64,000 nt of DNA from Olleya marilimosa CAM030 (GCF_000518485.1 NZ_JADR01000005.1:1-64000), one strand, 5' to 3'; shown: positions 52,699 to 61,714, numbered from the stretch's first letter. Translations and numbers: made by a program. Notes: generated from the sequence alone by a model not told the origin.

Positions 52699-53313
52699 AT
52701 GTCTTTCAAAAAATACCATCCTACATTAAAAGAAAATATTGAAAAAGCAGGATTTGAAACTACCAACAAGTTTCAAAAAGAAGTGATGCCTTTAATTAAG
52801 GCAGGAACAGATCTTTACGCAATTGGACCTAAAGGATGTGGTAAGACTACAGCTATGATTATTAGTACCATTCAAAAATTAGGAGCTGAAGCTTTTGAGG
52901 ATTCGCCAAGAGCGGTCATTATAGCAAAAGACAAAAAAACAACTTTAGAGTTAAAAGAGCAGTTTGAAGCGTTTACTAAACAAACAGATTTACGTATTTA
53001 CTGCGCATACGAAGAGCATGATTTAGAAAAGCAGCGTGAAGAAGTGTATTATGGTGTAGATATACTAATTGCCACGCCAAAACGATTAAGTAAGTTATAC
53101 CATTTAAATAGTTTACATTTAGGTGAATTAAAACTATTTATTGTACATGATGCGGATTTTATTGCTAGAAATAATTATCACAATTATGTACTTAGACTAA
53201 GCGAAAGTGCTCCTAAAGCTAAGTTTGTAATTTTCTCTGAAACCTTTAATTCAAAAATTAAGGCTTTTCAAGACTCATTTATGTATAATGCAAGAGTAGT
53301 TGACTTTTCTTAA
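52699..53313 (+). CDS. Single-domain DEAD/DEAH-like helicase protein
   Basis: 204 residues: only the first RecA domain of a DEAD-box helicase. Q motif-like KFQKEVMPLIKAG; motif I GPKGCGKTTAM; motif Ia-like region VIIAKDKKTTLELKEQF; motif Ib-like LIATPKRLSKLY; motif II is VHDAD rather than DEAD; motif III region is VIFSETFNSK instead of SAT. The second domain with motifs V-VI is missing, and the ORF ends cleanly at 53313. It is similar in size to known flavobacterial proteins. It may be a regulator or RNA-binding ATPase that cannot unwind alone. Confidence 0.85.
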   Translation: MSFKKYHPTLKENIEKAGFETTNKFQKEVMPLIKAGTDLYAIGPKGCGKTTAMIISTIQKLGAEAFEDSPRAVIIAKDKKTTLELKEQFEAFTKQTDLRIYCAYEEHDLEKQREEVYYGVDILIATPKRLSKLYHLNSLHLGELKLFIVHDADFIARNNYHNYVLRLSESAPKAKFVIFSETFNSKIKAFQDSFMYNARVVDFS

Positions 53314-53316
53314 AAA

Positions 53317-53712
53317 TTAAAGTGTCAACATCCAAGTGGTCTGTAATTTTCTAAATTTTCTAATCTCTCTTTTTAAGATAGGTAAATAGTCTTTACCATT
53401 ACTGTTACAGGACTCTAAACGACTACAATTTTTATATAATCTATTAGTCAATCGGTTGACAGAAGCAATGTGTCTGTGTTTTTTATCACGACAACGTTCT
53501 AGCTCTGCATTAATAATTTCTGGAGCTAAAGATACGGATTGCTGCACGATATCTCCTGACACGTAAATATTAGCATCTTCTTTACCGTCTTCATATAAAT
53601 ACGCTAAATCTTGATTTAAGTAGCTAGAAATACTTCTAGATAATACAAATATTTGCATAGCCTGCTTATATATAGGTAGTTCTGAGAGGTGTGAAGGTAT
53701 TTGAGCCGACAT
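53317..53712 (-). CDS. Hypothetical helical protein, four-helix-bundle-like
   Basis: 131 residues, all-alpha prediction: LPIYKQAMQIFVLSRSISSYL at the start is reminiscent of the four-helix-bundle 23S rRNA intervening-sequence proteins. Further helices are VQQSVSLAPEIINAELERCRD and IASVNRLTNRLYKNCSRLES, and there is a basic C-terminus (LKREIRKFRKLQT). No signal peptide. Convergent with the helicase-like gene, 3 bp apart. Function unknown. Confidence 0.72.
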   Translation of the reverse strand: MSAQIPSHLSELPIYKQAMQIFVLSRSISSYLNQDLAYLYEDGKEDANIYVSGDIVQQSVSLAPEIINAELERCRDKKHRHIASVNRLTNRLYKNCSRLESCNSNGKDYLPILKREIRKFRKLQTTWMLTL

Positions 53713-53829
53713 TATTAGTTTTATTTTTTATCAAAAATAATGACTTACACGTATTTTTAACTTTCGATTTTAAAGTAATAATGTATATTTACTTTAATTA
53801 TTAATATATTTTTATAAAATTACTTAAAA

Positions 53830-54270
53830 ATGAGTGTAGATAAATTGAATTGGAAAATTTTGAAATGTTTACAACAAAACGCTAGGCAGTCCAATGCAGC
53901 AATTGGTCGTCAGGTTGGGATAAGCTCTCCTGCAGTGTCTGAGCGTATAAAAAAAATGGAGGATTTAGGGATTATCCAAAATCATATCACTTTAATTTCT
54001 CCCTTTGAAGTTGGTTATCAATTAAAAGCTTTAATTACTTTACAAGCATTTATGGGTAAATTAAAACCTTTTTTAGAAAAGGTAAAAACACTTGATGAGG
54101 TTGTAAACTGTTACAGGATTACCGGAAACGAAAACATAGTTATGGAAGTGGTTTTAAAAAACCACAAGCATTTAGAGGCATTTATTGATCAATTAATTAT
54201 TTATGGCGAATGTAAAACACAAATAATTTTATCTCATGTAGTCAAAAACAATGCTATAAAACCGGTTTAA
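53830..54270 (+). CDS. Lrp/AsnC-family transcriptional regulator
   Basis: 146 residues. The N-terminal helix-turn-helix (KLNWKILKCLQQNARQSNAA, then IGRQVGISSPAVSERIKKMEDLGII) is followed by the RAM ligand/dimerisation domain (LKPFLEKVKTLDEVVNCYRITGNENIVM). Family members respond to amino acids. It shares its 3' end (4 bp overlap) with a convergent VOC-protein gene. No target operon can be deduced here. Confidence 0.93.
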   Translation: MSVDKLNWKILKCLQQNARQSNAAIGRQVGISSPAVSERIKKMEDLGIIQNHITLISPFEVGYQLKALITLQAFMGKLKPFLEKVKTLDEVVNCYRITGNENIVMEVVLKNHKHLEAFIDQLIIYGECKTQIILSHVVKNNAIKPV

Positions 54271-54641
54271 ATGCGCCAAGGTGGATTTTTTCTGTTTTTA
54301 CCAGCATTAAATAATATAATCTTATTTCCGTCAGGATCTTCTAAATGTGCTTCTGTCCAAAGCCATGATTTGTCTTCAATATCAGACGTAAAAGTTATTC
54401 CTTTTTGTTTTAGTTTAAAAACTAAATCCTTCAAATTATCATCTTCAAAATACACGGTTGTATTATCACTGCTTTGCATGTTAATTTTTTGATGAATCGA
54501 AAAAGTAGCTTCGCCATCTGGACAGGTAAATCTGGCGTATCTTGGCAAAGCATCAACAATAAGTTGTAGTCCTAAAAGTTTATAAAAGACAACAGATATT
54601 TCTAGGTCCTTAGATGATATGGTTACTTGATTTAAATTCAT
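54267..54641 (-). CDS. VOC-superfamily (glyoxalase/bleomycin-resistance-like) protein
   Basis: 124 residues with the betaalphabetabetabeta module pair: LNQVTISSKDLEISVVFYKL at the N-terminus and a C-terminal half containing WTEAHLEDPDGNKIILFN (metal Glu/His-type strand). Such proteins bind metals or drugs and often cover resistance or glyoxalase functions. It overlaps the upstream MFS gene by 4 bp (ATGA), so it is translationally coupled to it; a detoxification pair is a reasonable inference. Confidence 0.9.
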   Translation of the reverse strand: MNLNQVTISSKDLEISVVFYKLLGLQLIVDALPRYARFTCPDGEATFSIHQKINMQSSDNTTVYFEDDNLKDLVFKLKQKGITFTSDIEDKSWLWTEAHLEDPDGNKIILFNAGKNRKNPPWRI

Positions 54642-55849
54642 TTAACTAATTTTTTTCCTTTCATAAACTGTTTTAATAGGTACAATAACAACATACATAA
54701 ACCACCTAAAAAGGTCATGATATACCAAGTGTTGTCAAATCCAAAATCTTCGACTAGTTCCATGCCTGTTTTATGACCAAAGATGTGAGCAAAAGAAAAT
54801 GCTATCGAGTATAATGCCATATATTCACCTTGATTACCCTTTTTAGCTTGTTGTAAGGCAAATGCATTAGCAAACGGAAATGCTATCATTTCACCGACAG
54901 TCATTAAAAACATACCAAAAATTAAAATTCCTGACCAACTTGAAAAGTTAAGTATTAAAAAGCTAGCAGCAGTTAAAAACGCGCCAAATAAAATTAAAGA
55001 CGTTTTTGCAAAGCGTGTATTTTCTAAATACTTAATTAATGGCATTTCTAATAAAAATATAAAAAAACCATTGGCACCAAGTAATAATCCAATTTGCAGC
55101 TCGCTTAAATGATGTTCTGATCTGTAATATAATGGCATTGTAGAAAAATATTGCAAGAATATAAAACCAAATAAAAATAAAGCAAACAAAAAGATAATAA
55201 AGGGTTTGTCCTTGTAAGCAGAATATGGATTGTCTACTTTAATTTCGTCTTGTACACGTGCCTTTTTAGGATGTAATACATTAATTAAAACTAATGTAGC
55301 CGCAATACAAGTAATACCATCAACCCAAAATAATCCTCCATAACCCAATCCAACAATAATTAAACCACCAATTGCAGGTCCTGCTGAAAACCCAAGATTA
55401 ATAGCTAATCTAATTAAAGTAACACTTCGTGTTTTGTTTTCAGGCTTACTATAAGCACTAAGTGCAACAAACATAGCAGGTCTAAACATGTCTGCAATTA
55501 CCATCAAAGCAAAAATTCCAAAGGATAAAGTGTATATGGTTTTTAAGTATTGCAAACCAATAAACATAAAACCAGATACAAATAAACTAAACACCATGAT
55601 TTTATAGTATCCAATTTTGTCTGTTAATTTTCCGCCTAACCAAGATCCTAAAACAGATCCAAGTCCAAAAGCAGTCATTATGGTTCCAACGTTTGATAGT
55701 GTAAACCCTAAATCTTCTGTTAGGTATAAAGATAAAAATGGAATTACCATTGTACCTGCTCTGTTAATTAGTGTAATTAACGAGAGCCACCATACTTCTT
55801 TTGATAGTCCATCAAAAGTGTTTATATAATTGTTAAATAGTTTTTTCAT
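54638..55849 (-). CDS. MFS drug-type transporter
   Basis: 403 residues with 12 predicted membrane helices. The segment LGSVLGSWLGGKLTDKIGYYK at about residues 59-79 is the loop 2-3 MFS motif A (G-x-x-x-D-x-x-G). A second pseudo-repeat is in the C-terminal half. The arrangement fits the 12-TM drug:H+ antiporter families (MdtG-like). The following VOC gene supports efflux of toxic compounds. The 5' leader has a terminator hairpin, a leader ORF and an anti-terminator pairing (55873..56008), suggesting induction by attenuation. Confidence 0.9.
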   Translation of the reverse strand: MKKLFNNYINTFDGLSKEVWWLSLITLINRAGTMVIPFLSLYLTEDLGFTLSNVGTIMTAFGLGSVLGSWLGGKLTDKIGYYKIMVFSLFVSGFMFIGLQYLKTIYTLSFGIFALMVIADMFRPAMFVALSAYSKPENKTRSVTLIRLAINLGFSAGPAIGGLIIVGLGYGGLFWVDGITCIAATLVLINVLHPKKARVQDEIKVDNPYSAYKDKPFIIFLFALFLFGFIFLQYFSTMPLYYRSEHHLSELQIGLLLGANGFFIFLLEMPLIKYLENTRFAKTSLILFGAFLTAASFLILNFSSWSGILIFGMFLMTVGEMIAFPFANAFALQQAKKGNQGEYMALYSIAFSFAHIFGHKTGMELVEDFGFDNTWYIMTFLGGLCMLLLYLLKQFMKGKKLVK

Positions 55850-55872
55850 GGGTTGGTTGTTGTTATAAATGT

Positions 55873-55903
55873 AAAAAGTCCAACGGTTAAGTTGGACTTT
55901 TTT
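55873..55903 (-). terminator. Leader terminator hairpin upstream of the MFS gene
   Basis: On the minus strand AAAAAGTCCAAC (55902-55891) pairs with GTTGGACTTTTT (55884-55873), loop TTAACC, then ends in T5. It lies 24 bp before the MFS ATG, between divergent genes, where no ordinary operon end exists. Confidence 0.8.
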
Positions 55904-55954
55904 GTATTGTATAAATTGATATTTACATCATCATAACATATAACAGGTCCAACT
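55890..55954 (-). promoter_or_regulatory. Predicted anti-terminator pairing in the MFS leader
   Basis: AGTTGGAC (minus, 55954-55947) is an 8-bp perfect complement of GTCCAACT (55897-55890), the 5' arm of the terminator. Forming this pair would free the terminator 3' arm and let transcription continue. A short hairpin CTTGT/ACAAG just upstream could modulate access. Confidence 0.5.
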
Positions 55955-56008
55955 ACTTGTGTTTATACAAGAGGTTTGTTTAGTTAAATATGTAATGACT
56001 AATTTCAT
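55931..56008 (-). CDS. Candidate leader peptide of the MFS attenuator
   Basis: A 25-codon ORF on the minus strand: MKLVITYLTKQTSCINTSSW, then TCYML and stop. Codons 18-21 overlap the AGTTGGACC anti-terminator strand, so a ribosome stalled there would change the pairing. A TAGCTTTG -7 box (56035-56028) is 20 bp upstream of the ATG; its -33 element is poor. It is the only ORF in the leader. Coding status is inferred from its position, not from homology. Confidence 0.4.
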   Translation of the reverse strand: MKLVITYLTKQTSCINTSSWTCYML

Positions 56009-56104
56009 TTTTAATAAATTATGATACCAAAGCTAAACAAAATTTTGAATAAGTTGTATTTTTGAATTGAATTTTTAAAGTATTCATATTTAATATAGTA
56101 ACGC

Positions 56105-56707
56105 ATGAGATATATTATTTTGTTCTTTGTAATAATCACAAATTTAAGTTGTGCGCAAGATAAATTACCATTACTAGGAGATACAGATTACCAACGACAG
56201 ATGAATGCAGATTTTAAAGATGCAGCTAAGTCACCATTGACAGATAGAGATCGTAAAGTATTTAGAAGTCTAGATTTTTTCAAATTTGATAGTACTTACG
56301 TTGTTAATGCAGATTTTAAGCGTACACCTAATGAAACCCCTTTTAAAATGAAAACAACTACTGATAGAGAGGTAGATTATATTAAATATGGCGAAGCTAC
56401 TTTTACTATTAAAGACAAACTGCTAAAGTTAAATGTTTATCAAGATTTAGAAATGGCTGAAGAAGTAGGTCAGGAGGAAGCTTTATTTTTACCTTTTATG
56501 GATAATACTAATGGTGTAGAAAGCTATAAAGGTGGTCGCTACATAGAGGTTAAGTTACCTAAAGATGATAAATTGCTTATAGATTTTAATAAAGCCTATA
56601 ATCCCTATTGTGCCTATAACATAAAATATTCTTGTCCGATTGTTCCGTCAGAAAATATTTTATATGTACGTATTGAAGCAGGTGTAAAAAAATACACAAA
56701 AGCGTAA
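56105..56707 (+). CDS. DUF1684 protein
   Basis: 200 residues with a lipoprotein-like signal (IITNLSC, Cys16). YQRQMNADFKDAAKSPLTDRD resembles the DUF1684 N-terminus, and it continues with FKMKTTTDREVDYIKYGEATF, LKLNVYQDLE, and the signature PFMDNTNGVESYKGGRYIEV and NKAYNPYCAYNIKYSCPIVP. The last segment is the conserved end seen in the family, which has unknown function. Expressed divergently from the MFS gene. Confidence 0.92.
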   Translation: MRYIILFFVIITNLSCAQDKLPLLGDTDYQRQMNADFKDAAKSPLTDRDRKVFRSLDFFKFDSTYVVNADFKRTPNETPFKMKTTTDREVDYIKYGEATFTIKDKLLKLNVYQDLEMAEEVGQEEALFLPFMDNTNGVESYKGGRYIEVKLPKDDKLLIDFNKAYNPYCAYNIKYSCPIVPSENILYVRIEAGVKKYTKA

Positions 56708-57079
56708 CTAAAATTGTTTAGCTAACCACATTCCAAAAAAGACTGCTAAAAACCCAAGAATAAAACTAGCGATTGTGTATAAAGCAAAACTAGTAAAATC
56801 TCCAGCTTTTAAAAATACATGGTTTTCATAAGCAAATGTAGAAAAGGTTGTAAATCCACCACAAAAACCTGTAGCTAATAACAATGTTTGGTTGTTACTA
56901 AGGGTATTATTTTTTAAAGCCAAACCTAATATTATACCTATAAGCAAACTCCCTAAAACATTGGCTAAAAAGGTTCCGTATGGGATTCCGTTTTCTGTAT
57001 TATTAAGTGCTTTGCCAATAATATAGCGTAGGACACTTCCAAAACCACCACCTATAAAAACTAAAACAAGTTGTTTCAT
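56708..57079 (-). CDS. crcB: Fluoride ion channel CrcB/Fluc
   Basis: 123 residues with four membrane helices. GGGFGSVLRYIIGKALN (helix 1) and GFCGGFTTFSTFAYEN (helix 3, with the Phe box and the Na+-binding break) are diagnostic of CrcB, a dual-topology fluoride exporter. It is immediately downstream of the SRPBCC/GyrI-like gene with no spacer, so translation is coupled. No fluoride riboswitch is visible, and there is no intergenic region for one. Confidence 0.95.
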   Translation of the reverse strand: MKQLVLVFIGGGFGSVLRYIIGKALNNTENGIPYGTFLANVLGSLLIGIILGLALKNNTLSNNQTLLLATGFCGGFTTFSTFAYENHVFLKAGDFTSFALYTIASFILGFLAVFFGMWLAKQF

Positions 57080-58126
57080 TTAATGACTTAAAGTTGTGTT
57101 ATTATCTAATATTATAGGTAAATAAATTTCTGTAATCCAATCTGCTGGATTAGTTGTGTCGCTTGGGTCAGTGACATATACTTCTAATGCAACACCAGTT
57201 TCATCAGGCACCAAATTAATATCTGTTTGATATTTCATGGCTGTATTCCATGCTTCTTCTAGGTGTGTGTAATTTCCCGTTAAGGTTGTTTTTAACGCAT
57301 CAAAAGGTTCTAATTGTCCAGTTAAAATTTCGCTATCAGTTGTAATTACTCTATCGCTAGTTGGCATAGCACAAGAAAAAATGACTGCATTGTTTTCTAA
57401 ATCCCATTTATGATAAATAACAAAAGGCGCACCTGCTGGTTTTATATCGTTGTCAGTAAGGTATTGTTTGACTTCAGGTAGCATTTTCTGCATTTTTACT
57501 TTAAAATTTTCAATTTTACTTGATGTTGTATTGTACAAGTAAAAACCACCACCATGTTTAGTTACTCCGTTTACTTTGACATTATAAATTGTCATGCTTT
57601 TAACTAATTTTTGGTCTAAAAGTTCTAAACTACGGTCGTAATATGGTCCTATTTTACTATCCATTCCTCCAGTAAAAGCTGCATAGGCTTTAAACCCAAA
57701 AGGTAAATCTTTACCAGAAATGGTCCATTTTACATCAGTACTACCATCTGCATTTGGTGTAAAATTCCAAACAACATCAGAGCTTGGGTAATCTGCAAAC
57801 TGCATGGTTTGTGTTATGGATTTATTAGGGTTAGTGTCTGTAGTTCGCATAATGCCAGTTTCACCATTATCAATCCAAGAGTATGATCCATCAATACCTT
57901 TTGTTTGTTCTGGATAATTAATAGTCATATCAGGTTTTTCTTCTGTCCAAGCATTCCAATCTTCCCAGTTTTTAAAATCTATCACTTCATTATATATTAA
58001 ACTGGCAGGAGCCTGAATAGTTCTAGTCCTAGATACACTAAAATCGTTGGGTTGTACTGCAACATAAATGGCTGTAGCTATGATTGCAATAAGTAACAAA
58101 AATAATAGGTGTTTCAAGTATTTCAT
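57080..58126 (-). CDS. SRPBCC domain plus GyrI-like effector-binding protein, membrane-anchored
   Basis: 348 residues. An N-terminal membrane anchor is at about 5-22 (LLFLLLIAIIATAIYVAVQP). A Bet v1-like SRPBCC domain follows, about 30-180 (IYNEVIDFKNWEDWNAW, VKWTISGKDLPFGF). A GyrI-like/AraC effector-binding domain covers about 190-345 (VPDETGVALEVYVTD at its end). The two ligand-binding folds have no DNA-binding part, so it is not a regulator as such. It precedes crcB without a gap. Confidence 0.87.
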   Translation of the reverse strand: MKYLKHLLFLLLIAIIATAIYVAVQPNDFSVSRTRTIQAPASLIYNEVIDFKNWEDWNAWTEEKPDMTINYPEQTKGIDGSYSWIDNGETGIMRTTDTNPNKSITQTMQFADYPSSDVVWNFTPNADGSTDVKWTISGKDLPFGFKAYAAFTGGMDSKIGPYYDRSLELLDQKLVKSMTIYNVKVNGVTKHGGGFYLYNTTSSKIENFKVKMQKMLPEVKQYLTDNDIKPAGAPFVIYHKWDLENNAVIFSCAMPTSDRVITTDSEILTGQLEPFDALKTTLTGNYTHLEEAWNTAMKYQTDINLVPDETGVALEVYVTDPSDTTNPADWITEIYLPIILDNNTTLSH

Positions 58127-58218
58127 TCTTAAAAATTAAATGGTTGTTATTTCAAAGATAATCAATTTACAATTTGTTAAATTCTTATCTTTAAAGACTT
58201 TTTAAAAACTAATTAATT

Positions 58219-60258
58219 ATGAAATTAAAATCAATATTAAGTGTTGCATTTGTTGCAACACTATTATGGTCTTGTGGTAATGACAAAGCAGAAAAGCCAA
58301 CTACCCAAGAGGAACCTAAAGTAGAAACTGCGTTTAACTTTAATGTCGAAGAGTTTGCAGATATTAAAATACTACGCTATCAAATTCCTGGTTGGGAAAA
58401 ACTAACACTTAAAGAGCAAAAATTAGTATACTACTTAACGCAAGCAGGTTTAGCAGGTCGTGATATAATGTGGGACCAAAACTACAGACACAATTTAAAG
58501 ATTAGAAAAGCATTAGAAAACGTGTATACTAAATATAAAGGTGATAAAACAGCAGATAATTGGCTAGCGTTTGAAACTTACCTTAAGCGTGTTTGGTTTA
58601 GTAATGGTATCCACCACCATTACTCTAATGACAAACTTAAACCAGAATTTTCTCAAGACTATTTAAAAGAAATTATGTCTGCAACTAACACAACATTAGT
58701 AGGAGAAGCTTTTGATGTGATTTTTAACGACCAAGATGCTAAAAAGGTTAATCAAGCTAAAGGTGTAGATAATGTGTTAGAAAGTGCTGTTAACTTTTAT
58801 GGTCCTGATGTGACTAATGCAGATGTCGAATCTTTTTATGGTAAAATGAAATCTCCGGATCCTAAAAAGCCATTATCATACGGATTAAACTCGCAGTTAG
58901 TTAAAGAGGATGGTGTGTTAAAAGAACGTGTTTATAAATCAGGTGGATTATACGGTTCTGCAATTGATCAAATTGTAAAATGGTTAGAATTAGCTCAAGG
59001 AGTAGCAGAAAACGAAGCGCAAGGTAACGCCATAGGACTTTTAATTAAGTATTACAAAACGGGAGATTTACAAACATGGGACGATTATAACGTTGCTTGG
59101 ACAGCTGCAACTGCTGGAAATGTAGACTATATTAATAGTTTTATTGAAGTTTACAATGACCCATTAGGTTATAGAGGGTCATATGAAACTATAGTGCAAA
59201 TTAATGATTTTGATATGTCTCAAAAAATGGCAGTATTATCTGAAAATGCACAATGGTTTGAGGATAATTCTCCTTTAATGAAAGAACATAAAAAAGAAAA
59301 CGTGGTTGGTGTAACTTACAAAGTTGTAAACGTTGCAGGAGAAGCTGGAGACGCTTCACCAAGCACACCAATAGGTGTAAACTTACCAAATGCAAATTGG
59401 ATTCGTGCAGCAGTAGGAAGTAAGTCAGTATCCTTAGGTAACATCATTCACGCTTATAATAACGCAGGAAGTACAGGACGTTTAAAAGAATTTGTAAACG
59501 ATGATCAAGAGTATGAGTTAGAAGAAAAATATGGTCAACTAGCAGACAAATTACATACAGCTTTACACGAAGTTATTGGACACGCGTCAGGACAATTAAA
59601 TCCAGGTGTTGGAGAAACTAAAGAAACCCTTAAAAACTACGCTTCAACCTTGGAAGAAGGTCGTGCAGATTTAGTAGGATTATACTATTTATACAATCCA
59701 AAATTACAAGAATTAGGATTAGTTGACGACTGGAAAAGTGTTGGTATGGCTGCCTATGATGGTTACATACGCAATGGTTTGATGTCACAATTAATAAGAC
59801 TTAATCTAGGAGATGATGTAGAAGAAGCACACATGCGTAACAGACAATGGGTTAGTGCTTGGGTATTTGAAAAGGGTCAAGCAGACAATGTTATTGAAAA
59901 AATAACAAGAGACGGAAAAACGTATTTCAATATTAACGACTATGACAAGTTACATGATTTATTTGGACAATTACTACGCGAAACACAACGTATTAAATCT
60001 GAAGGAGATTATAAAGCGGTTGAGGATTTAGTAGAAGGATATGGAGTAAAAGTAGATCAAGCAATACATGCTCAGGTTTTAGAGCGTAACAAGCAATTTA
60101 CATCTCCTCCTTATAGTGGATTTGTTAACCCTGTTTTAGTACCAGAAACTAATGACGCTGGAGAGATTACTGCTATTAACGTAACACAACCAGAAAGTTT
60201 TGATGGTCAAATGTTATTTTACAGTAAAAACTACAACTTTCTACCAGAAGAAAACTAA
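58219..60258 (+). CDS. Dipeptidyl peptidase III family zinc protease (M49), lipoprotein
   Basis: 679 residues; signal ends LLWSC (Cys19). M49 motifs: HEVIGHASGQ (about residues 453-462, the HExxxH zinc site) and EEGRADLVGLYY (the third zinc Glu in EExxAD form). The N-terminal half (about 35-440) is helical with a conserved LTLKEQKLVYYLTQAGLAGRD. It should release dipeptides from short peptides in the periplasm. Such proteins are sometimes mis-annotated as dihydrofolate reductase. Confidence 0.93.
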   Translation: MKLKSILSVAFVATLLWSCGNDKAEKPTTQEEPKVETAFNFNVEEFADIKILRYQIPGWEKLTLKEQKLVYYLTQAGLAGRDIMWDQNYRHNLKIRKALENVYTKYKGDKTADNWLAFETYLKRVWFSNGIHHHYSNDKLKPEFSQDYLKEIMSATNTTLVGEAFDVIFNDQDAKKVNQAKGVDNVLESAVNFYGPDVTNADVESFYGKMKSPDPKKPLSYGLNSQLVKEDGVLKERVYKSGGLYGSAIDQIVKWLELAQGVAENEAQGNAIGLLIKYYKTGDLQTWDDYNVAWTAATAGNVDYINSFIEVYNDPLGYRGSYETIVQINDFDMSQKMAVLSENAQWFEDNSPLMKEHKKENVVGVTYKVVNVAGEAGDASPSTPIGVNLPNANWIRAAVGSKSVSLGNIIHAYNNAGSTGRLKEFVNDDQEYELEEKYGQLADKLHTALHEVIGHASGQLNPGVGETKETLKNYASTLEEGRADLVGLYYLYNPKLQELGLVDDWKSVGMAAYDGYIRNGLMSQLIRLNLGDDVEEAHMRNRQWVSAWVFEKGQADNVIEKITRDGKTYFNINDYDKLHDLFGQLLRETQRIKSEGDYKAVEDLVEGYGVKVDQAIHAQVLERNKQFTSPPYSGFVNPVLVPETNDAGEITAINVTQPESFDGQMLFYSKNYNFLPEEN

Positions 60259-60282
60259 AATTATAACGCTTTCGCGGAAATT

Positions 60283-60318
60283 AAAAAGCCTTAATCTAAT
60301 TTAGATTAAGGCTTTTTT
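60283..60318. terminator. Bidirectional terminator between M49 and DUF5723 genes
   Basis: A stem of up to 17 bp (AAAAAGCCTTAATCTAA with TTAGATTAAGGCTTTTT) lies between convergent genes. Confidence 0.92.
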
Positions 60319-60327
60319 TATATTGAA

Positions 60328-61656
60328 CTATTTTGTTTTTTTACTTTGGTAAATAGGAACTTTTAAACCAAGATATATATCTGTAGTTTTAGCTTCTTTA
60401 GACAGCACATTAGATAATATAGATCCAGATCCCACAGTCAGAGGTCCTAATCTTAAACCTGCTCCCCAAGCAAAGTCATCATATTGTCTAAAACTTACAG
60501 GAGAATAAAAGCTAAACCATTTTGTTTCAATACGAGGTGATAAAGTCACAGCGTTGTTAATTTTGTTAGCATATTCCGTGTTGTTTTTAACCATTGAAAA
60601 AGCACCTAAAACACTTACGTAAATTGATTTGTCTACATGATAATCTGCGCTTAAACGCAATGCTGTAGGTAAATTAATCTTTAACTTTTTAGTAGTTTCC
60701 ACAGACGTATAATTTTCATCTAAAAAGGCTTCAGTATCATTATAGCCAATAGTGCTTTCTGTTTGATTATTTAAATCAAAACTATATTGTTTAATATTTT
60801 TATAGGTAATGGATCCAATGTCAGTAATAGCCAATCCTAATTTAAGCACATATTTATTAAACCCTTTACTGTCTGTTTCATTGCCTTTTCGCCATTCATA
60901 AGTAACACCTAGGTCTGCACCAAAACCAGTTTGTAAATTATCAAAATTAAAATCTTCGTCGTTATTTATATCATCAATGTTTCCGTAATTAATACTTCCG
61001 TTAGTGGTAATTGTTTGGGCTGAAGCATCATAATTCCCAGAAAAACCAGGACTATTAAAATAAGAAATACCAGCACCTTGCAATAATTTTAAGGTAATAC
61101 CTCCTTTTAAAAAATGATCCTCTTTATTATATAGCACGCGTCCATAGGCAAAGCCTATTTCCGCCCAAACATGGTAGGTAGATACTAAATTGCTAGAATC
61201 AAATGAAAAATCTTCAGCATTTTCAAATTCTTCATTTAAACTTTCAAATAAAGATCCATTAATATTATTAATATTAGCAAATCCACGAAGTCTAGTTACT
61301 ATTCCTACACTGTTAGTGTCATTAAGATTAAACATAAAAGAAGGACCTACAACCTCTGCATTAGAGAAAAAATTATTAGAATCTGATGGCGAGATTTTAG
61401 AATTATCTTCAATGTCAATATCTTCATTAAAAATGTTTCCAAAATCTATAGCATAATAATCACTTCCAATAAAAGTACTAGCAGACGCAAGATTAACATC
61501 TGTCTTAAATCTAGAATCTACAATGTTTGAAGGATTATCAATAACTCCATGTATTCCAGAATAATTATCAATGGAATGGCCAACGTAACTTTGCGCTACG
61601 CTAAAAAAAGAAATAAAAAAAGCAGTATAAGCTATTGCAGACTTAAAATAATTCAT
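60328..61656 (-). CDS. DUF5723 outer-membrane protein
   Basis: 442 residues with signal peptide to about residue 21 (SFFSVAQ). The mature chain starts SYVGHSIDNYSGIHGVIDNP and continues with many amphipathic strands (FAWGAGLRLGPLTVGSG near the C-terminus), ending in LGLKVPIYQSKKTK. This matches the DUF5723 family of Bacteroidota, probably a beta-barrel. Function unknown. Convergent with the M49 gene. Confidence 0.88.
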   Translation of the reverse strand: MNYFKSAIAYTAFFISFFSVAQSYVGHSIDNYSGIHGVIDNPSNIVDSRFKTDVNLASASTFIGSDYYAIDFGNIFNEDIDIEDNSKISPSDSNNFFSNAEVVGPSFMFNLNDTNSVGIVTRLRGFANINNINGSLFESLNEEFENAEDFSFDSSNLVSTYHVWAEIGFAYGRVLYNKEDHFLKGGITLKLLQGAGISYFNSPGFSGNYDASAQTITTNGSINYGNIDDINNDEDFNFDNLQTGFGADLGVTYEWRKGNETDSKGFNKYVLKLGLAITDIGSITYKNIKQYSFDLNNQTESTIGYNDTEAFLDENYTSVETTKKLKINLPTALRLSADYHVDKSIYVSVLGAFSMVKNNTEYANKINNAVTLSPRIETKWFSFYSPVSFRQYDDFAWGAGLRLGPLTVGSGSILSNVLSKEAKTTDIYLGLKVPIYQSKKTK

Positions 61657-61714
61657 ATTTAAAAGGTGTTATTTTAAGTACAAATAAAGTCAATTTATTT
61701 AATTAAGCTAAAAA

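Noticed and set aside
57080-57100. Fluoride riboswitch before crcB
   Set aside because: There is no intergenic space; the crcB start abuts the stop of the preceding gene, and no conserved pseudoknot sequence is seen.
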